From contig NC_135367.1 in NCBI RefSeq assembly GCF_051622035.1, positions 28,908,001 through 28,972,000 of the forward strand: a stretch of 64,000 nucleotides of DNA. The letters are read 5' to 3'. The position numbers were made by a program, and so were the translations under genes. Source of the stretch: Arctopsyche grandis (taxonomy: Eukaryota > Arthropoda > Insecta > Trichoptera > Hydropsychidae). The notes beneath the pieces were generated by a model that was given only the letters and a program-made list of their open reading frames with translations, was not told where the DNA came from and made no database searches. Below are positions 11,057 to 21,930 of the stretch, piece by piece (the first letter of the stretch is position 1; each line of letters begins with the position of its first letter).

Positions 11057-12936
11057 TTAATATATTACATATATTTGAATAAAAATGGTCAATAACTGCA
11101 GTGTTCCCCCACCTCGCATTTAAAAGCTGTATTTTTTTTGTGCAACTAAACACCGTACCTGGCAATACTGAACCGACTCTCTACTCGTGCGGGTAATCCC
11201 TGAAACTCATAACTCCATTAGTCATCGCCTCGTCGGATCCAATTTCGATACTGGATATCGATCGGTTATTGATCGTGCATTCGTTATAAAATTCCAACAT
11301 ACATATGCATTTGTTTACAATTCAACAAGAATATTTCAACGCCACAGCATGTAGATATTTTAAATACTGGACGTGAAATATATTTACTCGAATGTTTTAA
11401 AATAAACAATTAGAACAAGGATTTTATTTCATTCATTAATAATACTAGTGATAGTTACGGCAGCGGTTTCCAAACTTTATGCTAATACGCCTCCCTAAAA
11501 AAAATTTTTTCCGCGCCTCCCTACCTTTTTTTTTAATAGATATAATAATATAGACACGTTTTAGATAATAAACCTTTATTAAAAAAAATACTAAACACTA
11601 CAATAGCCAATAATAAAAAGGTTTTGCTATAACAAATTTATACGAAAACGTTGATATGTAGTGAATACCTTACAACTTATGTACAGGTGTATTAGCTACA
11701 GAAGGCGCGTGCACAGTACTCATACAAATGCATTTTTCATATACAGGCTGTTATTTATATATTTTATTTCAACCGATCGTGTAATATTTTTAAGATCTAT
11801 GATATAATTTGGGTGGCATATTTATTTAATATTTTAATACGTACCACGAATAAAATGATAAATAGCATTTTTTTAAATTATAAGTAAAACAAACGTACGT
11901 ATGCAAAAATTAATACGAATTAAAAAATGAGAAAAAAATATAGGATATAAATTATATTAAACAGGAAATAAGTGATTTTAAAAGTGTTCGAATTTTGATA
12001 ATAATGCAGTCCTTTTCATTATTATGTATAGACATTCTTCTTTGTCGGCTAGTATTAAGGCCCGACCGTTACAAATATAATAAAATAAATTCGCAAAGAA
12101 AGCGCTACACTTTGTTGTTTATTTGCTCACTTCAAATTTGTTTACTGTTGGGTGCCTAGACCATCAAAATATTTTTTCATTATTTTGCATAGAATTGTTT
12201 GTCGGCTTCAGAATTTTGTAGCTAAGTCAGAACTTGTCATAAATAATAATAAAATAAACTTACAAAAAAAATATTGCGGCGATCTTTGGATAATGCCGCA
12301 GTACATTTACACCCAGAAAGTCTACCCGAACCGGAAGTGTTTCTAATCTAAATAAATACATTGTTCATTTTATAATCTTATTTTTGAAACACACAAGTAA
12401 GCCTGAACGTCGGCGGACGAAAATACTAAAAATAATGGAAACATTGGAACAATCATTGTTATGGTTTTTGATAGACTTTGGACATTTTGATAGATTTTGA
12501 ACCAAATTTTGCTTCGAAAATTTGCAAATAATAAAATGTATACAAATTTATAATTTTAAAAGCATCACCCGAGTTTATTATCATTTGCCAATAGCCCTTA
12601 AATATACTATGTACTTCAACTTTGGTTATTTCACACTATGGTAGTGTGAAAAAGCACATTCATATTTCAATTAAAATAAAGTTTGTGTTTGCATCCTTCT
12701 GTCTGTTCTGTGTCTTGTCAAAGATCTGTGTCGTGTCAAAGATCAAAGTGTCGTGTCAAAGATCAAAGTGTCGTGTCAAAGATCAAAGTGTCGTGTCAAA
12801 GATCAAAGTGTCGTGTCAAAGATCTGTCTTGAGATAAGCTTTTGCAAACAAAAAAAAATGGGCCACCGTACGATGAACGATTATCGGTCATAGCAGGTAT
12901 AAAAAAAATGCACCACTGAGAAATCAACAAGAAAAA
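11057..12936. other. AT-rich spacer of the inverted-repeat element
   Basis: No credible gene. A sequence near 11460 (CAGCGGTTTCCAAACTTT) resembles a hAT transposon terminus, but I find no partner end or target duplication. The small frame at 12152-12346 is not recognisable. Confidence 0.4.
12712..12826. repeat. 20-bp minisatellite
   Basis: The unit GTGTCGTGTCAAAGATCAAA repeats about five times almost perfectly, with a degraded copy at the left edge and a truncated one at the right. The frame through it is translated repeat. Confidence 0.85.
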
Positions 12937-13284
12937 ACAAAAATAATCGAATTCCAATGTAATATATTTTAATCAGTCTGGTTACTTCCAGACACCCCAA
13001 ATGCCGAGCCACTGGACAGGATACGATGATATTTGGCTGATATTAATTTCACCGCTAATTGTTGTTTAAAATACAAAATTGAAAATCAACTAGAATGTAA
13101 AATCGAATAAAAATATAAAAAAGTAGTAAGTACATATGTTAATATTATAGTATCCTACCATAAAAATAAACCACACAAACTAGTGACGAGAAAACAAACA
13201 AAAATTCACGCGTTCATATATGTATGCCTTAGGGAAAAATTTCGGCGAGTGCGAAAAGTATTTCAGTTGAACTTTCAATGGTGT

Positions 13285-14207
13285 TGTAGGCGGGGTACGA
13301 TGTGTTGACCGTATCCCGGCCTAACGAAACACTGTTGTGTGGTTCAAAGATGGGGTCACCAATGTAGGCGGGGTAGCGATGTGTTGACAGCGCTGTTGGA
13401 TGATCAGAAGGTTGCGTAGATCACGTCGGATTAGTACCAATGTAGGCGGGTTACATGTGTGTTGACCGTATCCCGGCCTAACGAAACACTGTTGTGCTAG
13501 TTTTATAAAGTTTTATTGTTTGCCTATGGTTGTACAAAGGTATGGTATTTGTGGGCAAAAGTATGTCGTTCAGCGGTCTCTGGATATGGTGTCTGATATG
13601 AGTGTCGCTGGCTCAGCATTCAGCTATGTACGGAAGGTCTCTGGATACGGCAGTGTGTTGCTGGCTCGTCCGGCTGGTTGATCTTCCAAGTCCGCGTAGT
13701 GTAGTGGTGGCTGGTCAGGAGCTGTATGTTGACTGGTCTGCTGCTGTGTGTCGACGCTTGCTGCTGTGGGTCGACTGGTCTGGTGCTGTGTGTCGACGCT
13801 TGCTGTTGTGGGTCGACTGGCGTTGTTTGCGTTGTACCTCCTTTTATAGTGTTTCTGGAATGCTTGGTGGAAGTGGTTATTGACGCGTACGAAAGGAATT
13901 TTGTTTTCGTCGAGGCGTCGAATTTTCTGGAATGCTTGATGGAAGTGGTTATTGACGCGTACGAGAGGAATTTTGTTTTCGTCGAGGCGTCGAATTTTCT
14001 GGAATGACTGGCGCCGTTCCGCTCGATGTGGTTTAATGGTGGCGGCGTGTTTCGACCGTTTTGGTTCCACTCGACTGGTAGGGGCGTTCCGCTTGAGTTT
14101 AATATAATGACTGCAGGTGTACGACGTCTGGTTTTCGGGAATGTAGTTTGTTGTTGCGGAATATTCTCGAAGGTTTCGATGACGATGACGACGACGAGAT
14201 TCCTACA
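13285..14207 (-). mobile_element. LTR (minus), tRNA-Trp-primed family
   Basis: The 923-bp LTR ends TGTAGG at 13285 and CCTACA at 14207. It is preceded by GTGT at 13281-13284. Its U5 end carries three stacked copies of the terminal phrase starting at 13285, about 13363 and about 13441, each with CAATGTAGGCGGG-type wording and two with GTATCCCGGCCTAACG. It differs by a single visible base from the LTR at 16107-17029. Minus-strand frames through it are low-complexity. Confidence 0.8.
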
Positions 14208-14483
14208 TGGCTTTCCGGTGAGTGTTAACGATGTGTGTGATTTTGTGGGAATCTTGATGTGTTGGAGTCTATTGACTCGATGGCGTCGTTGTTCGTCCGG
14301 TTGTGCTGGAGAAAGTTGTCTCAACAGCGGGTCTTGTGTTGCATGCCGGTCCAAGTCTTGTTCTCTACCAGGTTGCTTATTTTGGGCGAGCTGCGTTGGT
14401 AGTGAAGGTTTGTGATGGCTTGGATGGTGCTGTTGTGCAGGCTGCTGTGTTCTGCGTGGAGTCATTCGCGTGACTGTTTTGCT

Positions 14484-15450
14484 GGTTGTGCTGGAGTTAG
14501 TTGTCTCGGCAGCGGGTCTTGCGTGAAGAACGTTGGTTGACGAAGTGCGTTGAGTGCTAGTCTTCGTTGGTTGTGCTGGAGTTAGTTGTCTCGACAGCGG
14601 ATCTTGCGTGAAGAACGTTGGTTGACGAAGTGCGTTGAGTGCTGGTCTTCGTTGGTTGTGCTGGAGTTAGTTGTCTCGGCAGCGGGTCTTGCGTGAAGAA
14701 CGTTGGTTGACGAAGTGCGTTGAGTGCTGGTCTTCGTTGGTTGTGCTGGAGTTAGTTGTCTCGACAGCGGATCTTGCGTGAAGAACGTTGGTTGACGAAG
14801 TGCGTTGAGTGCTGGTCTTCGTTGGTTGTGCTGGAGTTAGTTGTCTCGACAGCGGATCTTGCGTGAAGAACGTTGGTTGACGAAGTGCGTTGAGTGCTGG
14901 TCTTCGTTGGTTGTGCTGGAGTTAGTTGTCTCGGCAGCGGGTCTTGCGTGAAGAACGTTGGTTTACGAAGTGCGTTGAGTGCTGGTCTTCGTTGGTTGTG
15001 CTGGAGTTAGTTGTCTCGACAGCGGATCTTGCGTGAAGAACGTTGGTTGACGAAGTGCGTTGAGTGCTGGTCTTCGTTGGTTGTGCTGGAGTTAGTTGTC
15101 TCGACAGCGGATCTTGCGTGAAGAACGTTGGTTGACGAAGTGCGTTGAGTGCTGGTCTTCGTTGGTTGTGCTGGAGTTAGTTGTCTCGACAGCGGATCTT
15201 GCGTGAAGAACGTTGGTTGACGAAGTGCGTTGAGTGCTGGTCTTCGTTGGTTGTGCTGGAGTTAGTTGTCTCGGCAGCGGGTCTTGCGTGAAGAACGTTG
15301 GTTTACGAAGTGCGTTGAGTGCTGGTCTTCGTTGGTTGTGCTGGAGTTAGTTGTCTCGACAGCGGATCTTATGTGGAGACTGTTGGTTAGCGAAGTGCGT
15401 TGAGTGCTGGTCTTCGTTGGTTGTGCTGGAGTCGGTTGTCTCGACAGCGG
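14484..15450. repeat. 85-bp tandem repeat, eleven units
   Basis: The phrase GGTTGTGCTGGAGTTAGTTG recurs every 85 bases from 14484 to 15419, eleven periods. Units differ mainly at CGGCAGCGGGTC versus CGACAGCGGATC, and the two types are interspersed in a pattern that suggests multi-unit amplification. It forms the body of the LTR element's internal region. Confidence 0.9.
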
Positions 15451-15726
15451 GTCTCGTTTTGCGTACCAGTCCGAGTTGTTCTTTTCTACCATGTTGCTTA
15501 TTCTGTCTAGGCTACGTTGATAGTGAAGGTTGGTGGTCTGGACGATGTTGTTGTGCAGGCGTTGTGCTGATTGTGCTGGAGTTAGTTGTCTCGACAGCGG
15601 CTGTGTTGTGTTGGAGCTAGTTGGCTCAGTGGCGATTTGTTTCGCCGGTTGTGCTGGAGTGTGTTGACTCAACAGCGGGTTGTGTTGGTAGCTGGTCCAT
15701 ATGTACTTTCACACCATGTTACTGTT

Positions 15727-16005
15727 GCTTTGTAGGCTGCGCTGTGGGCTGCTATGTAGGCTGCGATGTGGGCTGCTATGTAGGCTGCGATGTGGGCTGC
15801 TATGTAGGCTGCGATGTGGGCTGCTATGTAGGCTGCGCTGTTGACTGCTGTCGTGGCGGCTGTTGGTTGTTGTGGAGGCTGCACTGTGGGCTGCCGTGTT
15901 GACTGCGCTGTTGACAGCTATGAAGGCTGCGATGTAGGCTGCTATGTAGGCTGCGCTGTGGGCTGCGATGTTGACTGCGCTGTTGACTGCTATGAAGGCT
16001 GCGTA
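15727..16005. repeat. 24-bp GGCTGC-rich minisatellite
   Basis: The unit GGCTGCTATGTAGGCTGCGATGTG-like wording repeats with a 24-base period to about 15840, then degrades to 16005. A related fragment sits at 8245-8280 next to the other primer-binding site, so the array belongs to the leader of this LTR family. Open frames on both strands are repeat translations. Confidence 0.8.
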
Positions 16006-16026
16006 GTTCAAAGATGGGGTCACCAA

Positions 16027-16106
16027 TGTAGGCGGGGTAATATGTATGCCTTAGGGAAAAATTTCGGCGAGTGCGAAAAGTATTTCAGTTGAACTTTCAA
16101 TGGTGT
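16027..16106. repeat. Thirteen-base LTR stub joined to a duplicate of the 13.2-kb flank
   Basis: 16027-16039 is the first 13 bases of an LTR (TGTAGGCGGGGTA). From 16040 the sequence matches 13218 onward exactly, 67 bases of the inverted-repeat element's flank ending in GTGT. The 5' LTR of the element is therefore cut off and the insertion site starts again. Confidence 0.8.
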
Positions 16107-17029
16107 TGTAGGCGGGGTACGATGTGTTGACCGTATCCCGGCCTAACGAAACACTGTTGTGTGGTTCAAAGATGGGGTCACCAATGTAGGCGGGGTAGCG
16201 ATGTGTTGACAGCGCTGTTGGATGATCAGAAGGTTGCGTAGATCACGTCGGATTAGTACCAATGTAGGCGGGTTACATGTGTGTTGACCGTATCCCGGCC
16301 TAACGAAACACTGTTGTGCTAGTTTTATAAAGTTTTATTGTTTGCCTATGGTTGTACAAAGGTATGGTATTTGTGGGCAAAAGTATGTCGTTCAGCGGTC
16401 TCTGGATATGGTGTCTGATATGAGTGTCGCTGGCTCAGCATTCAGCTATGTACGGAAGGTCTCTGGATACGGCAGTGTGTTGCTGGCTCGTCCGGCTGGT
16501 TGATCTTCCAAGTCCGCGTAGTGTAGTGGTGGCTGGTCAGGAGCTGTATGTTGACTGGTCTGCTGCTGTGTGTCGACGCTTGCTGCTGTGGGTCGACTGG
16601 TCTGGTGCTGTGTGTCGATGCTTGCTGTTGTGGGTCGACTGGCGTTGTTTGCGTTGTACCTCCTTTTATAGTGTTTCTGGAATGCTTGGTGGAAGTGGTT
16701 ATTGACGCGTACGAAAGGAATTTTGTTTTCGTCGAGGCGTCGAATTTTCTGGAATGCTTGATGGAAGTGGTTATTGACGCGTACGAGAGGAATTTTGTTT
16801 TCGTCGAGGCGTCGAATTTTCTGGAATGACTGGCGCCGTTCCGCTCGATGTGGTTTAATGGTGGCGGCGTGTTTCGACCGTTTTGGTTCCACTCGACTGG
16901 TAGGGGCGTTCCGCTTGAGTTTAATATAATGACTGCAGGTGTACGACGTCTGGTTTTCGGGAATGTAGTTTGTTGTTGCGGAATATTCTCGAAGGTTTCG
17001 ATGACGATGACGACGACGAGATTCCTACA
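16107..17029 (-). mobile_element. Solo LTR (minus) with intact target-site duplication
   Basis: The 923-bp LTR is flanked by GTGT at 16103-16106 and 17030-17033. Comparing with the undisturbed arm at about 10698-10715 (reverse complement AATGGTGTGTATATGG) shows that exactly four bases were duplicated. It is one visible base different from 13285-14207 (C/T near 16618). It sits inside the right arm of the inverted-repeat element. Confidence 0.88.
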
Positions 17030-17252
17030 GTGTGTATATGGCGATAGGTGGGGATGGGCGTTTGGGACAATAGTATTTCACTCAAATTTTCTACTTGCGC
17101 GTACGAGAATTTGTGGGGACGGGCGAGAATTCAAACCGGTTTCTGGGCGGATCGTAGTGGCGAATTGTCCATAGTGGGTTTCGACAATAGCCAAATTTTC
17201 CCGTGCGGGTACCGCTTTCGAGCAACCTTTCCGGTCACCATATAATATATAT

Positions 17253-17420
17253 CAGTGGCATGCGGTGAAATTATCTCTCTTTTTGTCACACAGCCTTGTT
17301 TACTGTGCGCGTGCAGGATACGGGAGGAAAAGCCTGTTCGTCTTGTTCCTGTTGTATCCTGCTCGCGCAAATTAAGTGAAGATGTATGACGGGGGGGAGA
17401 AAGAGTTTTACCGCACGCCA

Positions 17421-17424
<4 letters not shown>
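17253..17424. mobile_element. MITE with CAGTGGC terminal inverted repeats
   Basis: The 172-bp element starts CAGTGGCATGCGGTGAAA and ends TTTTACCGCACGCCACTG. It lies in a TATA-rich site, so the target duplication cannot be measured, though the termini suggest hAT. Its core (GGGAGGAAAAGCCTGTTC and the following ~40 bases) is shared with the palindrome at 51110-51514. Confidence 0.7.

Positions 17425-17504
<80 letters not shown>
17425..17504. repeat. (TA)n microsatellite
   Basis: About 40 TA units follow the MITE and precede the SINE tail. The isoleucine-tyrosine frames are artefacts of this repeat. Confidence 0.95.
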
Positions 17505-18059
<555 letters not shown>

Positions 18060-18216
18060 TAACCGTTTTCCATATGTATGCATGATAAACGAATATTTTC
18101 GACTTTTTCACGGTCACCCCAATCTTCAACGTGTTGGTCTGTAATTTTAACTTTTCTACTCAATACCAATAATTGATGGCAATATATGAATTTTATACCA
18201 GTTATCTTAAATTCAT

Positions 18217-18708
18217 TGTGGCGGCTCGCTTATACGACATGGTCGAGTTTGGTTGCCTTCCTGCGAGTGGGGACCAACCCGGCTGGGTTCGGAGAGCTAC
18301 TACTCACTCTGTCTTCAGCTGTCATATAATAAACACGTGCATTAACATGCCAGTCGTCTCATTCGTTCATCCTCCATACTGGTGACCCCCGACATCGAGC
18401 CACGCAGCCTCGATCAATTTCAACATGCCGCTCATCCCTGCCTCGCCGAGCCAGGCGGGAAGCTACCCACCGCGCCCCCATCGCCATCAACACGCGTCGC
18501 GGCCCGCGGGTGACAATAAACGAGCAGACACGGCTACCTACCTACCTACCTACCTACCGACGTCCAGCCACAACGTCGACGACAGGTGCTCTTAAAAAAT
18601 GGGGGAGCTAATGAGACGACGATCTTGACAGCTGGATGTGGAGTCATGCGCGATCCACTACACATAGAACGGTCATCCAGCACCACAAGACATACACCAC
18701 CTCAGCAC

Positions 18709-18752
<44 letters not shown>

Positions 18753-19334
18753 AGGCCCCGTCTGTCCCCACGAGCGTCGTCACGCCGAGACGGGCGGTAG
18801 CGCTACAACACCTCCACGAGCCACAACGACTCACAGTCCAGCTCGGAGTATCATCAACCACATCGATGCCCCTGCCGCCCCCGCCGCCCCACCAACCGAC
18901 ATCAGCCTCGGAAGAGCGGCGCCGCCGCAGCATCGCATCGCATCGGCGCGACCATCGGACCAGCCACCGTCCTGCTCGCGACGTCACCGCCCTCGAATCT
19001 ACTGACCATTCAGGGCGGTACACCTATGTACACAGCGGATGACCCACGTCAACATTTTTTTTTTTCTCCCCACGTAATAATTTTTTCTCTTTGTGTAACA
19101 ATATTTTTTTTTCTTTTGTAAAATTTGTTTCTTTGTAATTTTGGTATCGCTGATGCTGGGGGGGGGGAGTGATGTGGCGGCTCGCTTATACGACATGGTC
19201 GAGTTTGGTTGCCTTCCTGCGAGTGGGGACCAACCCGGCTGGGTTCGGAGAGCTACTACTCACTCTGTCTTCAGCTGTCATATAATAAACACGTGCATTA
19301 ACATGCCAGTCGTCTCATTCGTTCATCCTCCATA
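18217..19334 (+). mobile_element. TRIM: miniature LTR retrotransposon with identical LTRs
   Basis: The 162-bp LTRs at 18217-18378 and 19173-19334 are identical by eye. The target-site duplication is TCAT (18213-18216 and 19335-19338). The primer-binding site just after the 5' LTR reads TGGTGACCCCCGAC, close to the tRNA-Trp complement. A polypurine tract (GGGGGGGGGAGTGA) precedes the 3' LTR. The ~790-bp interior has a (CAT)n run at 18709-18751 and no gag-pol; the proline/histidine-rich frames in it are not credible genes. Identical LTRs mean a recent insertion. A second copy is at 39490-40571. Confidence 0.9.
18709..18751. repeat. (CAT)n microsatellite inside the TRIM
   Basis: About 14 CAT units occur here. 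The corresponding site of the second copy (about 39978-39995) has only about five, so the run expanded after the copies separated. Confidence 0.9.
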
Positions 19335-19454
19335 TCATTATGATTATAAATCTAAGTATCAAACGACAGTATTGTTTTCCCCTATAGCGTTTTCCGTTAC
19401 TCAAAGTTTGACTATGTTTGGTAGACATGGCCGACGAAGTTTTATGCTACGGCA

Positions 19455-19470
19455 ACTGTCAGCTGTCAGT
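19455..19470 (+). promoter_or_regulatory. Tandem CTGTCA sites upstream of Syx17
   Basis: ACTGTCAGCTGTCAGT lies about 65 bases before the Syx17 start codon. It is nearly the same as the SAYSD1 upstream site and is a likely core-promoter element. Confidence 0.45.
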
Positions 19471-19531
19471 TGTGAAATGAATGCCGTCGTAGTAGGTGGG
19501 AGGCCTTGCTAGTTATTTAGAATATTATAAG

Positions 19532-20859
19532 ATGGCCCTTTCACGGCGATTGTCGTTGCGACGCGCCGACATATCATTGAATAACTTCAATTGCGTAGCC
19601 GTTCCTCATCTGGTGGGCGTTCTTCACACACACAGAGACAACATTCGCAGGGTCAGTCCACAATCCATTTTCACTTGTTCAGAACCATTGCCAACTATTT
19701 TTTTGTTCGACTGTGACGTCACTGCTCGTAAAATAACTTTGTTGCGTAGAGCACCCGCTCGTGTCAATACACTCACTAATAAACGTTTCTCTATTTTTTT
19801 TTTTTTCAGCAATTCACTACTATTTTTTTTTGTTCCTCAAAAATTATGTACCTTAAAAAATATTTTCATATTTTCGAAGCTTCATAAAAAGTTTAACTTA
19901 TTTTTAAATAAACAGTTTCAGGCAACTGGTGAATTTGATAGAATTAAAAATGAACAGATCAACGCCACTAGAACAGTCATACAATTGAAACATTTGCTCG
20001 AAGAAATGGACTTGCTGAGACAGCAAATAATAGAAGGAGATCTTAACAGGTTCGATCAGATGACTGAAAAATCAAGAAACCTCACCAATCAAGCTATCAA
20101 GGAATATATGTGTAACGTATATTGAGTTCATTTTTATATTTATTCATTAAAATTGTCACTCGTATAAATTTGCATGTGAAAACAACACGTCATATACATA
20201 CAATGCATTTATTTATTCAGGTGTTTTTCTCTTGTAATGTCAACAACAACAGTAATAATAATATATCGTATTTTTCAGCAATTACGCATTGTAACGACAA
20301 TACTATATCGTCTAGTCTATCGAGTGGATATTCCTCAAATTCCCCGACAACGTTCAACGAAGCCAACGATCCCAATCAAACTTATTCACAAAACGTTAAC
20401 GAGGACATAAATTTACAAATAGATGAAATGCAGCTAACGCAAGAACAAATCCAACAACAAGAAGACTGTTTAAAAAGTTGGGAAGTATTGCAAGGGGAAG
20501 TGCAAGAGTTGCATGAACTTTTTGTTAAATTCGAAGAAGTCATTCACGTCCAGGCTGAACCAGTGAACATTGTCGAAGAAAATGTCGAAACAGCCTCTTT
20601 GAACGTCAAAAGCGGTGTGTCTCTCTTGGAAAGGGCAGAACGATTCAAGACTGCTTGGTATCCAATTGCTGGAGCGGTTATCGGTGGTTGTGTTGCAGGT
20701 CCCATTGGGCTAGTTACTGGTCTCAAAATTGGAGGTCTCGCTCTGATTAGCGGCACAGCCTTAGGCTTTACCAGTGGGAAATTTCTTAAAAAGAAAAAGG
20801 AATCGAATTCTGCTCTCTCTACCAATGTAACGGAATTGTCTGATAAAAAAAATATATGA
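19532..20859 (+). CDS. Syx17: Syntaxin 17 (autophagosomal SNARE)
   Basis: Three exons, 19532-19651, 19916-20111 and 20279-20859, join in frame (phases 0 and 1) to give 298 residues; human STX17 is 302. The N-terminal helices are in exons 1-2. The SNARE motif spans about 168-230, with the central-layer glutamine at about Q197 by alignment to human. The C-terminus has the diagnostic pair of short membrane segments (about 232-273) with a glycine-rich repeat (GAVIGGCVAGPIG), then a lysine-rich tail (KKKK). Known role: Qa-SNARE recruited to closed autophagosomes, pairing with SNAP29 and VAMP7/8 for lysosome fusion. The TTTCAG at the start of exon 2 is retained because the alignment to human keeps its spacing only with these two codons. 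The start lies in AAGATGGCC, resembling a YY1/Pho-type initiator. A polyadenylation signal is near 21013. Confidence 0.95.
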
Positions 20860-21930
20860 TTGTGCTATAATATTAAAGGCTTTTTGTATTAACTGCTATT
20901 AAACTCTTTTAAATGTTATTCATGAGAGAAATGGTTTTGTCATGTTTATATTTTGTACATAAATACATATATAGATCTCAAAAATTCGTTCAATATGATT
21001 GAATTATTTTCTGAATAAATAATATTACTACTTATAGGGCGTGATAAGTTGAAGTGACACTGGATCTTAGACTTAAACTTTAAAAATCATATCAAATTTT
21101 TCAAGAAACATATCATTGTGTGCCAATCGAGATTTTAAGTATAATGTAATACAATTAGTACGATTTTGTACAATATATGTATGTATAGATGAAAGCTTTG
21201 TAAATTTATGATAATGTATCGGCTGCCTTATTACACAATATCGATTTCTTTAGTCAATAACAACCCTTCATACACGTTTGAAGGGTTTAATTTTACAATA
21301 TATGGAGTAATAATACTGAATAATATTATAATTGATTACAATTTCATTAAAATTATATGTAAATTTTGCAGAAATGAAGGTGCTGTGAAATTGTGATAAT
21401 TTATTTGTATATATTTGAATGTGCGAAAAAATCGTATATATTTTTATTTATTGAATTTTTATACCCAAAGCAATCACTAAGTGAAGTATTGTATGTCTGT
21501 TTTTAAGTTCCATTTTATGTAAACATTGTAAGAAAACTAATTTAATAAACTAATCTTAAAAAGCTAATAGATATTTTTATTTGACAATTTTTAATGTTTA
21601 CCTAAAATACTAGTCAATGTAGACTTTGAAGCATGAAAATTAATCATCGTTTAAAAGAAGCTCAAAAATGTTTTGGATAAAATTAATCGAACAGACGAAA
21701 TTTTTAAAGAGACGCTATTTACAGTTTTTATGATTTGTGTATTTAATTACTAACTTAATACTATCATATGAATACGCTTCGGCGTGACAGTGATATTTTC
21801 TAGGAAATAAGGTTTGGCTATTGTCAATCTACAAAACTAGAGAGCAAAAAAAAGTTTAACAATAGAAAGTGAAAATAGTGAATTCATTTTGCACGCTGAG
21901 CGACAATCTCTTCATACGAACAAATTAATT
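20860..21930. other. Intergenic, AT-rich
   Basis: This holds the 3' UTR of Syx17 (AATAAA near 21013) and AT-rich sequence. No gene or clear repeat is seen; the frame at 21208-21396 is not credible. Confidence 0.5.

Larger units (their letters stand above)
14208..16026 (-). mobile_element. Internal region of a non-autonomous LTR element, without gag-pol
   Basis: This lies between the LTR at 13285-14207 and a 13-base LTR start at 16027-16039. On the minus strand its first bases next to 16027 read TTGGTGACCCC, the core of the tRNA-Trp primer-binding site. The region is almost wholly tandem repeats (11 x 85 bp, then a 24-bp array) and encodes no protease, reverse transcriptase, RNase H or integrase. 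It is a LARD/TRIM-like non-autonomous element that would need enzymes supplied in trans. Confidence 0.7.
10367..17252. mobile_element. Long inverted-repeat (foldback-type) element, interrupted by LTR sequences
   Basis: The left arm, about 10367-11056, is repeated in reverse complement as 12937-13284, continuing at 17034-17250 beyond the inserted LTR sequences. Arms are about 0.6-0.7 kb and nearly identical by eye (for example the cross-match at GAATTCGATTATTTTTGTT). The spacer 11057-12936 is AT-rich and has no transposase. The outer end (GGTCTACCTCACGGGACC) resembles the end of the palindromic MITE at 51110-51514, and both share the GCAAATATCGGAAGGCAAAG block, so they are probably the same superfamily. 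The right outer end is lost or replaced by a MITE at 17253. Confidence 0.6.

Noticed and set aside
11459-11560. hAT element starting CAGCGGTTTCCAAACTTT
   Set aside because: The terminus looks right but I could not find the partner end or an 8-bp duplication, so it is only mentioned in the spacer entry.
12712-12826. Possible CRISPR array
   Set aside because: The 20-bp units are contiguous with no spacers; it is a minisatellite in an animal genome.
13620-14465. 281-codon minus-strand frame, glutamine/proline/histidine-rich
   Set aside because: It runs across an LTR and its junction with internal repeats, repeats its own words, and has no domain; overlapping frames exist on the other strand.
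18586-19023. Proline/histidine-rich frames on both strands
   Set aside because: They come from the TRIM interior and its (CAT)n run; the second copy at 39.9-40.4 kb does not keep a comparable frame.
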